This document shows positions 48,286-60,812 of a stretch of DNA of 64,000 nucleotides, one piece after another (position 1 is the stretch's first letter; each line of letters begins with the position of its first letter). The notes beneath the pieces are model-generated. The model saw only the letters and a program-made list of their open reading frames with translations. It was not told where the DNA came from and did no database searches. A program made the position numbers and the translations under genes. The DNA comes from Cloeon dipterum (Eukaryota; Arthropoda; Insecta; Ephemeroptera; Baetidae), in assembly GCF_949628265.1 (NCBI RefSeq), contig NC_088789.1, forward strand, positions 17,538,886-17,602,885, in the 5' to 3' direction.

Positions 48286-48800
48286 CTGGAATTTCATTTC
48301 TGACAGGCCAAATCGATTCCTCAGGGTTTTTTAGATTAGGCAGCCAAATTACATACTTGACAATTCGACACGTCACGCCGAAAATAGGCTAAAAAAATTC
48401 GATTATTAGTGATTTTGGGTCTGATTGTGAGCCAACGTCGGTGACTAATCAGAGAAGGAATGAGCGGTTATTTTACTATCTTCTATGATTCGAAGATCTA
48501 TCTTCAAAGATCGAGACAGCAGCACCAGAGCGACAGCCAGCGCAACTAAGCAATTGAGACTGGCTTCTGGCCTTGTCGCTTTACTCGCTGTCACTGTGGC
48601 GCTGCCGTTCCGATCTTAAGCCAAAGCCAAAGCTGCATCAAAAGCCAATCAGAGAACCAATCCCTTCTTTAATTGGTCACCTGCGTTCTTGAGGCATTTT
48701 TTTAGACCAAGAATCACTAGACGAAGTAACGGTTTTTATATTTCCGCCCGTTTTCGGCACGTTAGGTCGAATATTCGACTGAGTGATTCGGATACCTGAC
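48286..48800. repeat. Foldback repeat, copy 2 (expanded)
   Basis: The left end CTGGAATTTCATTTCTGAC and core AATCAGAGAAGG match copy 1. The centre is a longer palindrome: AGACAGCAGCACCAGAGCGACAG against CTGTCACTGTGGCGCTGCC. Towards the right, CCGTTTTCGGCACGTTAGG mirrors ACGTCACGCCGAAAATAGG. Confidence 0.65.
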
Positions 48801-50229
48801 CTAATTAATCGTTTATAGCAATGTGAACACTGAAAATTTAAAATTTCAATTAAAAAAAATCACAATTTCAAAGGTCACTGACTCGGCTGTCGGGTTCGAA
48901 TTTAACATTCTTCAGAGAAGACAATGGAGCCATTATACACAATATTGGAAGCTACCAATTAAGGCGCGTCAGATGCGAATGGAAAAGCGGTTGGATTTTG
49001 ATTTATCTGGTGCAAAAGCAGTCGTGCCGTGGCCGAGGTCGGAGGCCAATCTCATTTTGCGTGAACTCTGGCTCAATAGAGAGAGAGAGGTTGCCACTTC
49101 CTGAACGCCATTTTTCGCTCAATCACTATGGCAGCACCTCTTGACACTCGAGAGGCGCGAGTATTCAGTTTCGCCGAATTTATAGCTGTCGATGTTTATC
49201 ATCGGCGCGAAAGGGAAGATTTCTAAGGCCATTTGTCTCGTTTTTCACTCACACTGTGCACTTTTCAGGTAAATAAACATTTGTCGTGCCGCGCAGACTT
49301 GTAAAACCAGAGTTTAGGAAAAAAATTAGCTGCAACTGGTCTAACCAGCTTTTGTTGAGAGGCAGGCGAATTCTTGTTTGGACACAAAGTCGCACGGACA
49401 AGATTATTTTGCTTTAAAAGCTCTCTTTACACATCTGATATCTGATTTGTACACAGCAGGTCTTGCATTGTGCTTTTTTTATAAAACAATATCAAAATCA
49501 GCTGCAACCAGTTCAATTTCTCGTTAATATTGTTCAGAGACTTAGCAGTTTCACAAATTTTTGAATTTCATTAAGTCAATTGGCACAAATACGTTTTTTT
49601 ACTCATTCTCACTGTTCTATGTATACCAATTTATTTGGTCGGTTTTTAAACCCCAGATTAAGGGAATGCATCAACTACTGCTTGAAAAAGGTAACAAAAT
49701 ACATTTTCAAATCAATGAATTGGAGTGCACCCCTGGAGAGGCAGCCAAAGGAGATTAGGCTGTTGGGCCGTCATCGCATCGTTTTGTGAAGAAGCTGGTG
49801 CTTTGTGCGCGCGGATTGGCCTTGGCTCTCAAAGAAAGAGATGAGTCTGGACCAGAGCAACCTACGCACACTTATCTCTTCCGCCGCCGCCACCGAGGCA
49901 CTAATCCCGCGCGAGTGTGTGCTGTGCTGTGCGCGTTCATATCTTGCCAGAAACGCAACTGACTGACCTTTGCCGAGATGCGAAGAAGCAGACGCCCGAT
50001 TCTAAACATTGGCTAGATTCGGCTTCTTACGACCATCCTCATTTTCGGACTTCAGATGTTTTCCTGATCAGCCCCTTTGATAAATGTGCCACTAATTTAC
50101 ATTTTTATGTCATATAAGTCTCAGCAGAGGTTTCCTGTTTTTCATGGAAGCTCAACTTAATTGGATCATTTAAAACTTAAGAAAATATCTGAAAATATAT
50201 ATATGATAAGAAAATTAAAGAGAAATTAT

Positions 50230-50509
50230 TCAGAGACTGGATTGGTTCTATCTGATTGGCTAAATCGAGAGCGACACCCAGGTCAGCAAGCAGTCAGCCT
50301 TTTAAAGCTTACACTGGCTAACGCTGTGTCGCTGGCATCGCTATGTAAAGAGCTAACCAGAGAACCTTTCCCTTCTCTGATTGGTCACCGGCATTCTTGT
50401 GGAATTTACTGCTTGGTTTTAAGATTTAGTTTCAAATGTTCTGGGCTGCCTGATCTAATTCGACTTTCAGCAATCGATTGGCACTGTTAAAATTAAGTTT
50501 CAGTCCTGG
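50230..50509. repeat. Foldback repeat, copy 3
   Basis: The right part carries TTCTCTGATTGGTCACCGGC and ends CAATCGATTGGCACTGTTAA followed by TTTCAGTCC, the inverse of the left ends of copies 1, 2 and 4. The left end is truncated or diverged. Confidence 0.6.
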
Positions 50510-52539
50510 AAATATCACAATTCTTTACGACGGGATTTGATACAGCTCAAAGTCAATTTGTTGGCAAATCTCACACGTGATATCTTATAACGTGATATTC
50601 CAGCTTGAATTGTTTAGTAAACACGCATTAATTCAGTGTAAATTTATACATCAAGTCATTTTTATTACCATCATTGACGTGGTGGATCTAAAGAGGCGGC
50701 GATTGCGAGCACACTGAGCGCGATCAATGCGTAACTCTTTGCATTCACATTAATTAATTTGTTCAAGGTTGGAAGTGAGTCACACGACTGTGCAGATAAA
50801 AAAGAAATTGAAAACATACGCCTTACTCGATGCTCTGTCGTTAATGGCTCATAAATTTCATCTCATCAGCTTGCGTGGAAAGGACATTTGGGCCAAAATT
50901 TAAGCGGGGAAAATATTGCGAAGTCATCAGCATTCAAATCGACTTTTTTAAATCTTGCGTGACCCCAGCGAGAGTTTCTCGTCCTTAATAGAAATGAGAT
51001 TTTTCGGGTGATTATCTTGCAGCTTTCATCGTTCATCAACGGGAGAAACAAAAATTAATTTTCATACGGGTTCCAAGGGCCATCGTGTCTGAGTGCGCGG
51101 TGACAAATTGTTTCTTGTAGAAAGTTGTAATTTGTAACCGCAATGTTTCAGCTTCATGCAAAGCAAATAAATGAATCACACGTTTCGTGTATGCTTTTAC
51201 TCATTCCAGAAGTGTTTGCCAAAACGTATGCGAAAAGAGGAAAACCGGAGTTGGCGAGAAGGATAGAGACAAAAAACGAAAACATGATGACTCCATCTAC
51301 AGAAGAAGGCAAATTTGTATTTTAATTCAAAAATTCAAATAGCACAGCAGCTGCCTGCAACCAATGGTTACGACAATTTATTCGAAATTATTTACTGACA
51401 ACTGCAGCAGCGTTTATTTAAATTCTGGGCTAATTACCGCGCTGCTCGGTTCAGTGGCGAGGGGTAGCTGCCACCATTCCACGTGTAAGCTGCAGCATGG
51501 GGAAACACGAGAGCAGCTGGGCACTATTTTTGTAGGCGCCAGAGTCGAAATAAAATTAAGGGCCTCATGCACGACTCCTCCAGACAGACGCGTTATAAAT
51601 TATCGGCGAGGCTTTGACGAGCTCCCAAGAGAGTCTCGATCATTTCGGACACCAACATTAAAGGACAGAGAGGTGTTGAAAATTTTCTATCTGATTTGTG
51701 AGGCTAGAAATTCTGGAAATTAAAGTGACGTTGGAATTTTTAGAATCGGCCGCTGCGTTACCCATCAAGCGCTGGATAAATTGAGCGGTCATATTGTGTA
51801 GTTATCAGAGTGGCATGGCCGCTGATGTTCAGGACATATTCATTGTCAATTGTTTGTTAAAAAACATTGGCAACAAGGATTTTTTAAATTGACGCATTTC
51901 TTATCTTTGCTTCCCTGGAGACACTCTGATTTTTAAAATTTTATGCTTCAAATAGTAAAAAATATATTTGTATATGTCTAATGAAGTTTTTATCAGTTCC
52001 AAATTAAGTTGATTTCCGAGAAACACTAAAATAAAACGATTTGTTGGTTCTTGCTTGTAAGCACAAGATGATTCACGCTTTAGATCGAACAGAAAGTTGT
52101 TATTCCGACTTCTCTTGCTGGTTCATACACACACCCCTCGCACCCCTTGGTACGAATTCCTCGACCCTGACGTCATCCGCCGCGCCAGCAGACGGCGTGC
52201 AAATGCAAAAGGTCTGGCTCGAGTGGCGGGCGTGATTATTCCGATAATATGCACACGTGCTAGGCACACACAAACCGGACGTGCGAAAAAGTCACTCTGC
52301 TATATGCCATTAGTCAGAAACACACACTTCGTACTCCCCTAATGCAAAAAAGGGGCAGCAGACGCGCGTTTTTCTCGGCGTTGCCTCTGTTTATCATAAG
52401 CTAATAAATATAGACCTCAGCGGCTCAAGTCATTTTTTTATAAATAATCAACTGTTTTTATGTACATTAATGTTATTTCTATTAAATCATTGAGTTAATT
52501 TTGGGTTATTAGCTATAACTGAAACTTACTAAAAGCCTT

Positions 52540-52871
52540 TTAAGATAACAATTTCTTTTTAAAAGGTGTTCCTAATTTATAATTGAAAAGTAATGCCGAC
52601 AAAGATTTTAAAATGTTTTTTGTCGCACAAATTAGCTTCCGTCTATACCACAAGCTTGAAACTTGAACAAAAGACGTATGTTTGATCAGCCGGACGCTGA
52701 CAATGTATTTTTCGTCTTCAAGTTGCTGAATGAGCGATTTGTTTATTTTCCAGTCCAGAAGCAGTTTAGCCAATAAAAATCTTAGACTGCCGCTCGCCAA
52801 GTTTATGTTTGAACTAGAATCGACTTCCTGGCCTCTAAGCTGTTGCAAATAATCCACAGCTGGCGGGAGAG
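52540..52871 (-). CDS. Candidate exon of unknown protein
   Basis: An open frame of about 110 codons with protein-like composition: LPPAVDYLQQLRGQEVDSSS, LASGSLRFLLAKLLLDWKIN, LIQQLEDEKYIVSVRLIKH, ending in a stop at 52540. An acceptor (CACCCTCCAG) precedes 52871 in phase 1, which fits the donor of the exon at 60813, so it might be a downstream exon of that gene across an ~8 kb intron. Alternatively a start at 52951 (MAVTPEAPKKTHFIKKNVNR) opens a neighbouring frame that overlaps this one by a one-base shift, as in an intronless gene with a frameshift. I recognise no domain; helices and possibly a coiled coil are likely. It could be chance. Confidence 0.3.
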
Positions 52872-55800
52872 CTGGAGGGTGTCAGATTTTTTCGATTAAC
52901 ATTTTTTTTAATAAAATGTGTCTTTTTAGGAGCTTCCGGAGTGACGGCCATAACCAATAATTAGATATAAATTGATAAGATCCGCTAGTGGTGCGCCGCC
53001 GCGTTGCCATTTTTACAAGCACAATGCATCCGTCGCTGGACGCTGTGAAACGCAAACAATGGGCGCCGTCGGTGCGTATCATCGATTTTAAAATTCATCG
53101 AAACGCGTCTGTCTGCATGTGTTTGGTAAATGGAAATAGTAATAACACGGTCGGCAGGGCGCGGTTCCCGCTGTATTTCGTAGGACGTGGGGGCTTCGGC
53201 CGGTTTTCTTGCTTTCAATACCAGTCCGCCCCCTCGCCAACCCACAGTACGGGCCCACGCGCCAAACGCGCTTAATTAACGCACCCGACCACCAAATTCA
53301 CACCAAATTCAAGATAAAACGGACTTCTTGAGTAAATAAACAAATGAATATCAACATCTTTTAATTTGTACTTTTTTAATTCAAAAAAACGTCCACCGGA
53401 TCCTCTGTAAATAGCGACCACTGGAAGAGGTCGTAACTCACGGTAATTTTTGAATGGAGGTGTGGTTCCCTGGAAAATACAAGAAAGGCGTATCACGTGT
53501 CCCAAAGCACGGGAAAATTTACATTTGGCGATTTCACTTAAAGCTGGCGGGAATTTTGAGATGTGGGTATGGTTCACCGGATAATTAAAAGAGAACGAGA
53601 CACTTGCCCCTGAGCACGGAATGATTGTAAAATTACTAAGATTGTCAGCTAAAATCCTGAATATTATATTTATTTATTTGGTTTCACACAAATAATCCAT
53701 TTTCAAATGCTTCCTAACTTATTATTCAAGCTTTAAAAATAATTATGTAAAATGGAACACTGCTTTATTTTAAAATATATTTTCGGTCTCACCATATTTT
53801 TTTAAAAATGTTTTCAATAAAAATACAAAGCATTAGCCTGAAAGCCCCAGCTGGGCTCGTTTCAGAACCTTTCATTCCATCCCGGTGGCTGCTGGTGCTG
53901 CAAAGGAGGCACACCCAAGCAGCCGACGGCCTGAGAGAGACACATTGAATCTCTTTCAGTAACAAGAACCTTTATTACTAGCCACATGATGCCCTATAAA
54001 TCGGCCTTTTAAATGCGCAGCCCCAGCACAATCTCGTCCATTCTTGTCTTGTTCTCTGGCCAAGTACAAAGGAGTTTGTCTTTTATTATCTTCCAAATTC
54101 GAACGATTTATTACGGCCAATCCCAATTTGATTCGTTTGTGCTCCTCAAATACCGAAATGTCTATTTCTGGTTTCTGTATCTAATTGAGGGCAGTTTACA
54201 AAACAGTAATTTCACACTGTTTGACACAAAAACCGTGGCATCTGGTAAAGTCAGGGGGGCGAGAGAGAAATTTCTGATTAATTAGCGACCCGTTGCCCGA
54301 CGAGCTGCACGTGTTGCACCGCGGATTGGGTTTCATTCCCCTGACGCCTGCACTATTTTTGCCGCTCGCTCTGGTGTTTGTTTGTTGTTTCCTCTGTGTG
54401 GGGATTTTTTCTTTCATTGACACAAACCGTGTTCGCTGCGGTTTCCAGCCAGTATTCTCATTAATTCAAAGATTGTAATGCATTGCAGACTGCAGAGAGA
54501 TCCATCCGCAGCGATATCGACCGAAGCGGATCCAGTTTTTATTTCGTAATTCTAATCCCGGCAGCCGTTCGATATGTGTATAAATATAAAATTCCCTCAG
54601 CACACGGCATGATTTATCTGCAGTGTTCAAAGACAATATTCAGCAGAATCACTTTCCAACAAACTTACTTTCTCTCACACTTCGAGCCACATGTTTTGTA
54701 CCAAGTGCGAGTAAGTTACACGCGTCTTTTGGCAATGACCAATTTACACACCGGCTTTTTAAATAAATTAATTAGCCAGGACAGAACCTGCTGCTTGGTA
54801 ACGAGGACAGCTTACAAAGTCCTTGAACAAGATTATCTATTTCAACAACACTTCAGTTTTATTTTTATCACCTAAAACAAAAAAAAAATCATTTTTTATC
54901 GAGTAAAATGGTAAAATATTCCTTAATACTTAAAATTTTACTAGCAGCAGTTCTTTTTAATGTATATCAATCCATTGGCATGTCATCAGCTTTTTTAAGT
55001 GTGGAAAAATCAAAATATCAAACACGTGAAAAAACAGCAATAGCCAAAATGACAAAAAAATTACATATCTATCGATTTGTCTCGTCAAGGAGAGTCTGCA
55101 TATCAAATATCACAATTGGAATCAAATTTCTTGTTTTTTTTTTTTAATATTTAGCATGAAAATGCCTAAAAGGTTTGCCTCTATAGCACACATATGGTGC
55201 TAAATAGAAACTTTTCATTGGTTCATTGGTTATTTCCTTCTAATTTCACGAAAGTCTACACATCTGATGCGAAAAAACACACTTTAATGAGGTGACCTTT
55301 GGTTGATAAAATGGAAAAAATGTTATTTTGAACTTTTTGTTTTCAATAGTCTGGTTTCTTGGTCTCTAAATCGAATTAATTTTACTTGTTATTTCATCAA
55401 ATATAAATTAATTTTTTAAGTTAAATAAATCGCTAAGAAAATAACAACTCTGGCATGTTTCGCTAGCACCGAGTGTACTTAGAGCTTAGCATTTTGTTCG
55501 CCGGCGTCATTATTTATCACTTGATTGGCTTTGTTGCTATCGCAGCGGCCAGATCTGCGGAAAAGACAAAGAGAGAAAAATCGGCACGAAACCGAATGAC
55601 CAGAAGGCGGCGGCGTGCACCTTTTAAGGGAAGTGGTCAGACCGGCAGCCGCGGCGAAAAAACTCGAAAAATTCCTCCTCTGCTTTGCTTTGCTCTGCTC
55701 CATCATCGCGCAAAGAAACAAAGAAGGCAGAATCGTGCGTTTATTTTGAAATTTATTAAATTGCGCCTGCTCACACGCACCGCGACCGTAATTTCAATTA

Positions 55801-58800
55801 ATTTTCCAGCCTGACAAACCTGTCGGCGGTCTATCGCGTCGAAAGATCTGCAGCAGTGTCCCCGTCGTGATCTTTACCAATTATCTTTAACAGAAACAGT
55901 CAAAAGGCCAGAAAAGGTTCCTTTTGTTCGACCAACCCCAGGTAAAAATAAATCAGTGTTTCCCTTCATCACTTTGTGCTTTGAAGGGATAATTTTACAC
56001 TGACTGTGTAGAGTGTCAGACTGGCACGTTTCTACCATGGCACTGAATTAAAATAATTACAAACGTTTTTCTTGTTTATTTTAAACTTATTGTCTTCTTA
56101 GAAAAACGTGCAAAAATGTGTTCAAGTGGATCTTAACCAAGCGTTTCTAGCAATGTGAAATGATCAAACGAACAAAATTTATCGATAAATTGAACGGTTT
56201 GTGTATTATTTGTTCTTGATTTCGATTAACCTTGTAGTGATCTGTCTAACAACGTAAGAAAATTGAGGAAAATTCCCTAAATTGTGAAATAAATAGTAGT
56301 AATACAATAGGAAGACATTGCTCGCCGCTTGATAAGCAAGCTAACTTTGGAGAAGATTTTCTCTGTCAAATTCTGGCTCTTCCTGAAGTTTTATAGAACA
56401 TGGAAGATAAATGGTAAATGTTTTTCAGAATTTTGTTGGAAAAAGGTCGTGTAGCAGCCCTAGCAGGCTATGTGGGGAGTTCAAGCTGCGTGTAGGCATA
56501 ACACAAAAGAGAAGATGGTTCGTTCATTTGACCATGAGAAGGCAGATTTACAAAACTGCTGGCAGGGTTTGTTCCTTCTTTCTCTCGCTTCATTCAATAA
56601 AACGTGGAGTAGTTGTTGGCCCTAGATAAAAACAACATGTTTCCCCGGTTTTGTTCCGACAGAAAACACGTGCGCGGCGGCAACGCTTTTTGACTTTCCA
56701 CAGGCACATCTGGTGCAACTTTGTGCTCTAGAAGTACAAAAAATAAAGAAAGAGTGGCAGCCAACGCAGATATATGTGAACTTTTACGTTATAACGGGAC
56801 GTGTGCTGTGTGTATATTATGAAACACGAGCTCACGGCCAAATCTTTTTTCTTGAATATAAATACTTGCTGCTATACTCGGAATCTTAATTTCCGTCTTC
56901 CTTTAAATTGCTTCTCAGGACTCTTAAATGATCAGCGAATTTTCCCAATTTTCCAGGCGTTTGTTAGAAGAGAATCGGAAAATATTAGAAGAGTTTTTGT
57001 TGAAAAAGAGTTACGCTGGTGTACATGCCAAACAGCAAACGCGTAGCATAATTGCCGCTTGGGCAAAAATGGTTAAAAAATCTCGGGTTACAGCGTGCGA
57101 CTGTGAAAAGTGAAAAACAACCATTTTTGAAACCGCACACTGCATATAAGCGAGAGCGACAGCATGCGAGCAAGAGGGGGAACAGCCAAATTGCACAACT
57201 CGGCCACCGAATCGCTCCAAGCCGATTTTTCGGGCCAGCAGCCACGATTTCGGCCCACATTTCGGCAATTTGGGTGTTTTTCGAGCCGATTAGCAGATTT
57301 GCAAAGCTTGCGCCGACTGGGGCGAGGAAACACGGCGGGTTTCGGTTTCACGTGCGCACGTGTTTTGAGTCTGCTGGCGCTGAAGGTGAAATAAAGTAAA
57401 GAGTTACTTCACAGCAGCCTCGGGGCCGACCGTTTGTTCTTTTCTCTCTCATCCAACGTAGGAGGATCAACAGGTGATTCGTTCTCTTGGCGGAGCATGC
57501 ATAAATTTGTTTAATTGAACGCACGTCTTATTGAGACGATATGACAGTTGCATAAGATGCCTGAACTACATGTATAATTGAGCGACTCCTTCGCAGACAG
57601 CCGTAATGCGAGGTGTGAGAGCAATTTTCGCACAAACCTTTCGTGTTATTTGCCTTCGTTTCCACTTAAATCCGTGTGTGAAAGAAAACAAAGTTCTAGA
57701 CAGTCACGCAATGATTCGGGTGCGGCGAGAATTCTCAAGTCTGCAATTATTTACCTTATTTTAATGGACCCAGAAGTACTGAAGGAATGTTAACCATGGA
57801 CTGTTATTTGCTTGGTGGTTGCCACCGCCATCAGTTGAAATTCAAGTTTCAAAACCACAAAAGCAAACTGACTGAGAAAAGCTTTCATTTTACGACTATA
57901 TGAATGAATGAAATTAATTTAAGTAGATTGATACATACAGTTAAAGTAATTGTCTCTTCATTGTTTTAAACAAATGTGGACAGAAACTATTAAATTTTAG
58001 GTTTTGCCAAATTTCTCTAAATATGAAAGCTTGTCAGTGTCTTTTTTGCTTGATTTCGATTCCTCTCGTCTCGATCTATCCAACGGTAGGCGAATTAAGA
58101 GCTAAATTCCCCTCCTGGCGAAATAAATCGTGATTTCACAAGGGAGACAGTTAGCATGCATAATTTGTAGTCGATTTTCTTATAAAATGGAACGAAAATC
58201 TAGGAAAATTTTAGCTCCTTCCATTTATTTAATTTTTTGTTCTTTAAAGGTTCAGAATTTTTTGTTTAATATTCTGAAAATAATTTCAACTGTGACGTCA
58301 CAAAGTAGTGGTAGTTCACGATTCACAACACTCAATCAATTGCCGAAATTTAAACGTGTGCCAATTACAACTTTCAATCACTTTCCTCCCGCGTCAGTTT
58401 TTATTTCTCGTCGTACTTGACTCCAAGCCGCGTTGGACGCGTTCCAAAAAGCTTTCAATGATAATTTTGATTGCCTCCGCGCTGCGTAGCGAGAGAAAAA
58501 AATAAATTTATCGCGGCGTTGATTTCCGAGTACTTTTGACGCCCGGCCAAATTGCTCGTCGGTAAATCAGGATGCATAATTACTAGCCACTGAACAGGTG
58601 CAAATTACTTCTTATTAATCCAATCAGCAGCAGTATGTAGGAATTGTTCATGATGAGAAAACCCGAGGATTGTAATTGTAAGTAAAAAGCAGTAGATTGA
58701 TTTTCATGAGTTGAGCCAACAAGTTCAGAGAGCAAATTACACTGATTTCCATATTATAGATTTTGTGCTCGAGGCAATAATTTCATGTAAACTCGAAAAT

Positions 58801-59171
58801 CAAGGCCGATTCCTGCCGTACAAATTATTTCCTTAAAAATTTCAGCGTCATAACTTAGAGATTTTTTGCTCTGGTCGCTCTGGTATACAAGTAAATGCGC
58901 AATTCAGCTTTTAAACGCAGGCGACGAGGCAGCTCATCAAACAACTTGCCTTATATAACTTCCCTGCTGCACACAAGGAGACAGACAGACCGTGTTAAGA
59001 AGAAATGAAAGATTTTATACAGTGACAAGAACGACATAAAAGTGTATAAACGCTTGGAAGAAACAATGAGTAATGGTACTAAAATGTCGTTTCAAAAAGA
59101 GGAAATAATAATCCTGCACTGCATTATTGTAACTTGAGATGCAATGAAATAAATTTATCTTATAAGTAGCA

Positions 59172-59440
59172 CTGGAATTTTATTTTTGGCTGTGCCAATC
59201 CATTCCTGAATGAGGGTCAAATTAGGTTAGGGCAGCCCAAACAACAAGGTTGATAATTCAACATGATTTGCTAGAAAACAGAGGAAACGGAGGAAACGTA
59301 AAAACCGTTAATTTTGCCGGTTTTGGTCTGAACAAGACCGCCAGTGACCAATCAAAAAAAGGAGCGGTTATCTGATTGACATTGCCCAAGGATCGAGACA
59401 GTAGCGCTACAGTGACACCCAGCGGCAGTGACAAAAGTCG
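59172..59440. repeat. Foldback repeat, copy 4
   Basis: Begins CTGGAATTTTATTTTTGGC, GTGCCAATCCATTCCTGA, then GAGGGTCAAATTAGG, and contains GACCAATCAAAAAAAGGAGCG and CGAGACAGTAGCGCTACAGTG, matching copies 1 and 2. The right end is missing. Confidence 0.6.
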
Positions 59441-59813
59441 AACCATTAAATTCATGAATAAGATGTAGCTCAGTGATCACTGTGCAGAGGGTGGGGTTTC
59501 GTCTAGCTACTTAACTTATGTAGCCTTGTAAACAAATTTTTGTTAACATTAAAGTGAATTTAAAAAAAAAAACTCCAGAAAACTGGGTAATTATAAAAAA
59601 AAATCAAATTTTTTCCAAATTACTAATACAGTTTATAGATCACAATAATCAAGTGAATAATGGTTCGTCCTCTGGAGTAAGAAAGCGATTGACGGATGTC
59701 ACCAATTTCTGTGATCTGTTTTTGATGCAAATAAGGAAAAGGGGGAATTTCTAGTGTCCTGGCCACGATTTCTGTCATATTTCAACTCATACTACTAACT
59801 CAATTACATTTTT

Positions 59814-59863
59814 TTAGGGATGTGACATTTGGGAGGAGCGTAATCGGGTTTGCACATCCCTAA
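59814..59863. repeat. 11 bp inverted repeat, hAT-end-like
   Basis: TTAGGGATGTG and CACATCCCTAA are perfect inverse partners 28 nt apart. TAGRGATGTGCA words are typical of hAT transposon ends. A related word TAGAGATGTGCA occurs at 42263. Confidence 0.5.
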
Positions 59864-60812
59864 TCAATTAATATACAACGACACTTTTAATTATAATTAA
59901 AGTGATCTTCACTGTCTAATATTTTTATTATTTTGTCATCGAATGTGGTTAATTAAAAAACCGTGAAAACTCCCTGCGCAAAACCAAAAAGCTTGACAAC
60001 TCATGGAAGTTAAATTATTTTGTAGACTCATATTGAGATATGATTTAATTTGTGCCATCTAAATAATTCGCGGTCTCTTGGGACATGATTTGCATAGCAT
60101 TTTTTCGAAAGCAAATAAATTAAAAGAAAATCAGACAAGCAGGTTGGAATAATCGTACCAGCATAAAATAAATCTGTCTCAGTGCTTTAACAAGGATCAA
60201 CTTTTCGCCTCTTCCCAAGCTGGCAGAGATAAAATCAATTTTTCATTCCCGAAACGGATAAAATATACGATTTGCGAACGAGCAAAAACTAGATCCTAAT
60301 AATTGCCGACTATCCACTCTCGATTCCGAGAAGGCGCGATCTCACGATTATAATTTGCGCTGCTTACATAACTGTGGGAGTTTCAACGCCTGCAAATTCT
60401 ACAAAATTGGCCAACGAAGCGAAATACATCATGAATGTATTAAAATGCACGACATATAAATCTTACAGCAGAGCAATTTCTGCACTTTTGTGTCCCGTAG
60501 ACGAGAGTAGGGATCAGGTTGATAACCGGTTTCCTCGATCGTCAGATCCTCCCCCCTATGTGTATGAATGCAGAATTCAAGGGGGTGGCTTGCCATAGCT
60601 GCCATTGATGTTAAACAATAAATAATAATTGCGGAATCCAAGCAGGTGCTATTGCATTGACAAAAGCAGGTCCCATAATCGAACCACATAAAAATTCAAA
60701 ACAAAAAACATCAAAATATATATTAATAACATTACAAGATATTGAATAATAATATGTAATCGAAATATTACGTAAAAATCTTGTGTCCCGTGAAAAAATC
60801 GTATGTACTCAC

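Larger units (their letters stand above)
37591..52539. other. Gene-poor region
   Basis: About 15 kb in which I found no exon with protein similarity on either strand. It holds foldback repeats at 38052-38352, 48286-48800 and 50230-50509, a hAT-end-like word at 42263 and a weak repeat at 42500-42660. Several moderately GC-rich patches (36.9-38, 41, 45.5, 47-48 and 51.4 kb) yield longish frames on both strands at once, which argues against coding. It could be intergenic, or part of a large intron of the unrecognised minus-strand gene starting at 61279. Confidence 0.4.
52872..60812. other. Gene-poor region or large intron
   Basis: No recognised exon. Contains a CpG-rich patch at about 52990-53280, a weak repeat at 53385-53660 related to 42500-42660, a GC-rich patch at 57120-57400 with a TATA-like word (CATATAAGCG at about 57142), a foldback repeat at 59172-59440 and a hAT-like inverted pair at 59814-59863. 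Open frames at 54013-54875, 55473-55814 and 57052-57399 have no protein-like features. Confidence 0.4.

Noticed and set aside
57052-57399. Plus-strand frames in a GC-rich patch with a TATA-like word
   Set aside because: Four overlapping frames on both strands are open because of base composition. No protein-like motif. A promoter is possible but not supported.
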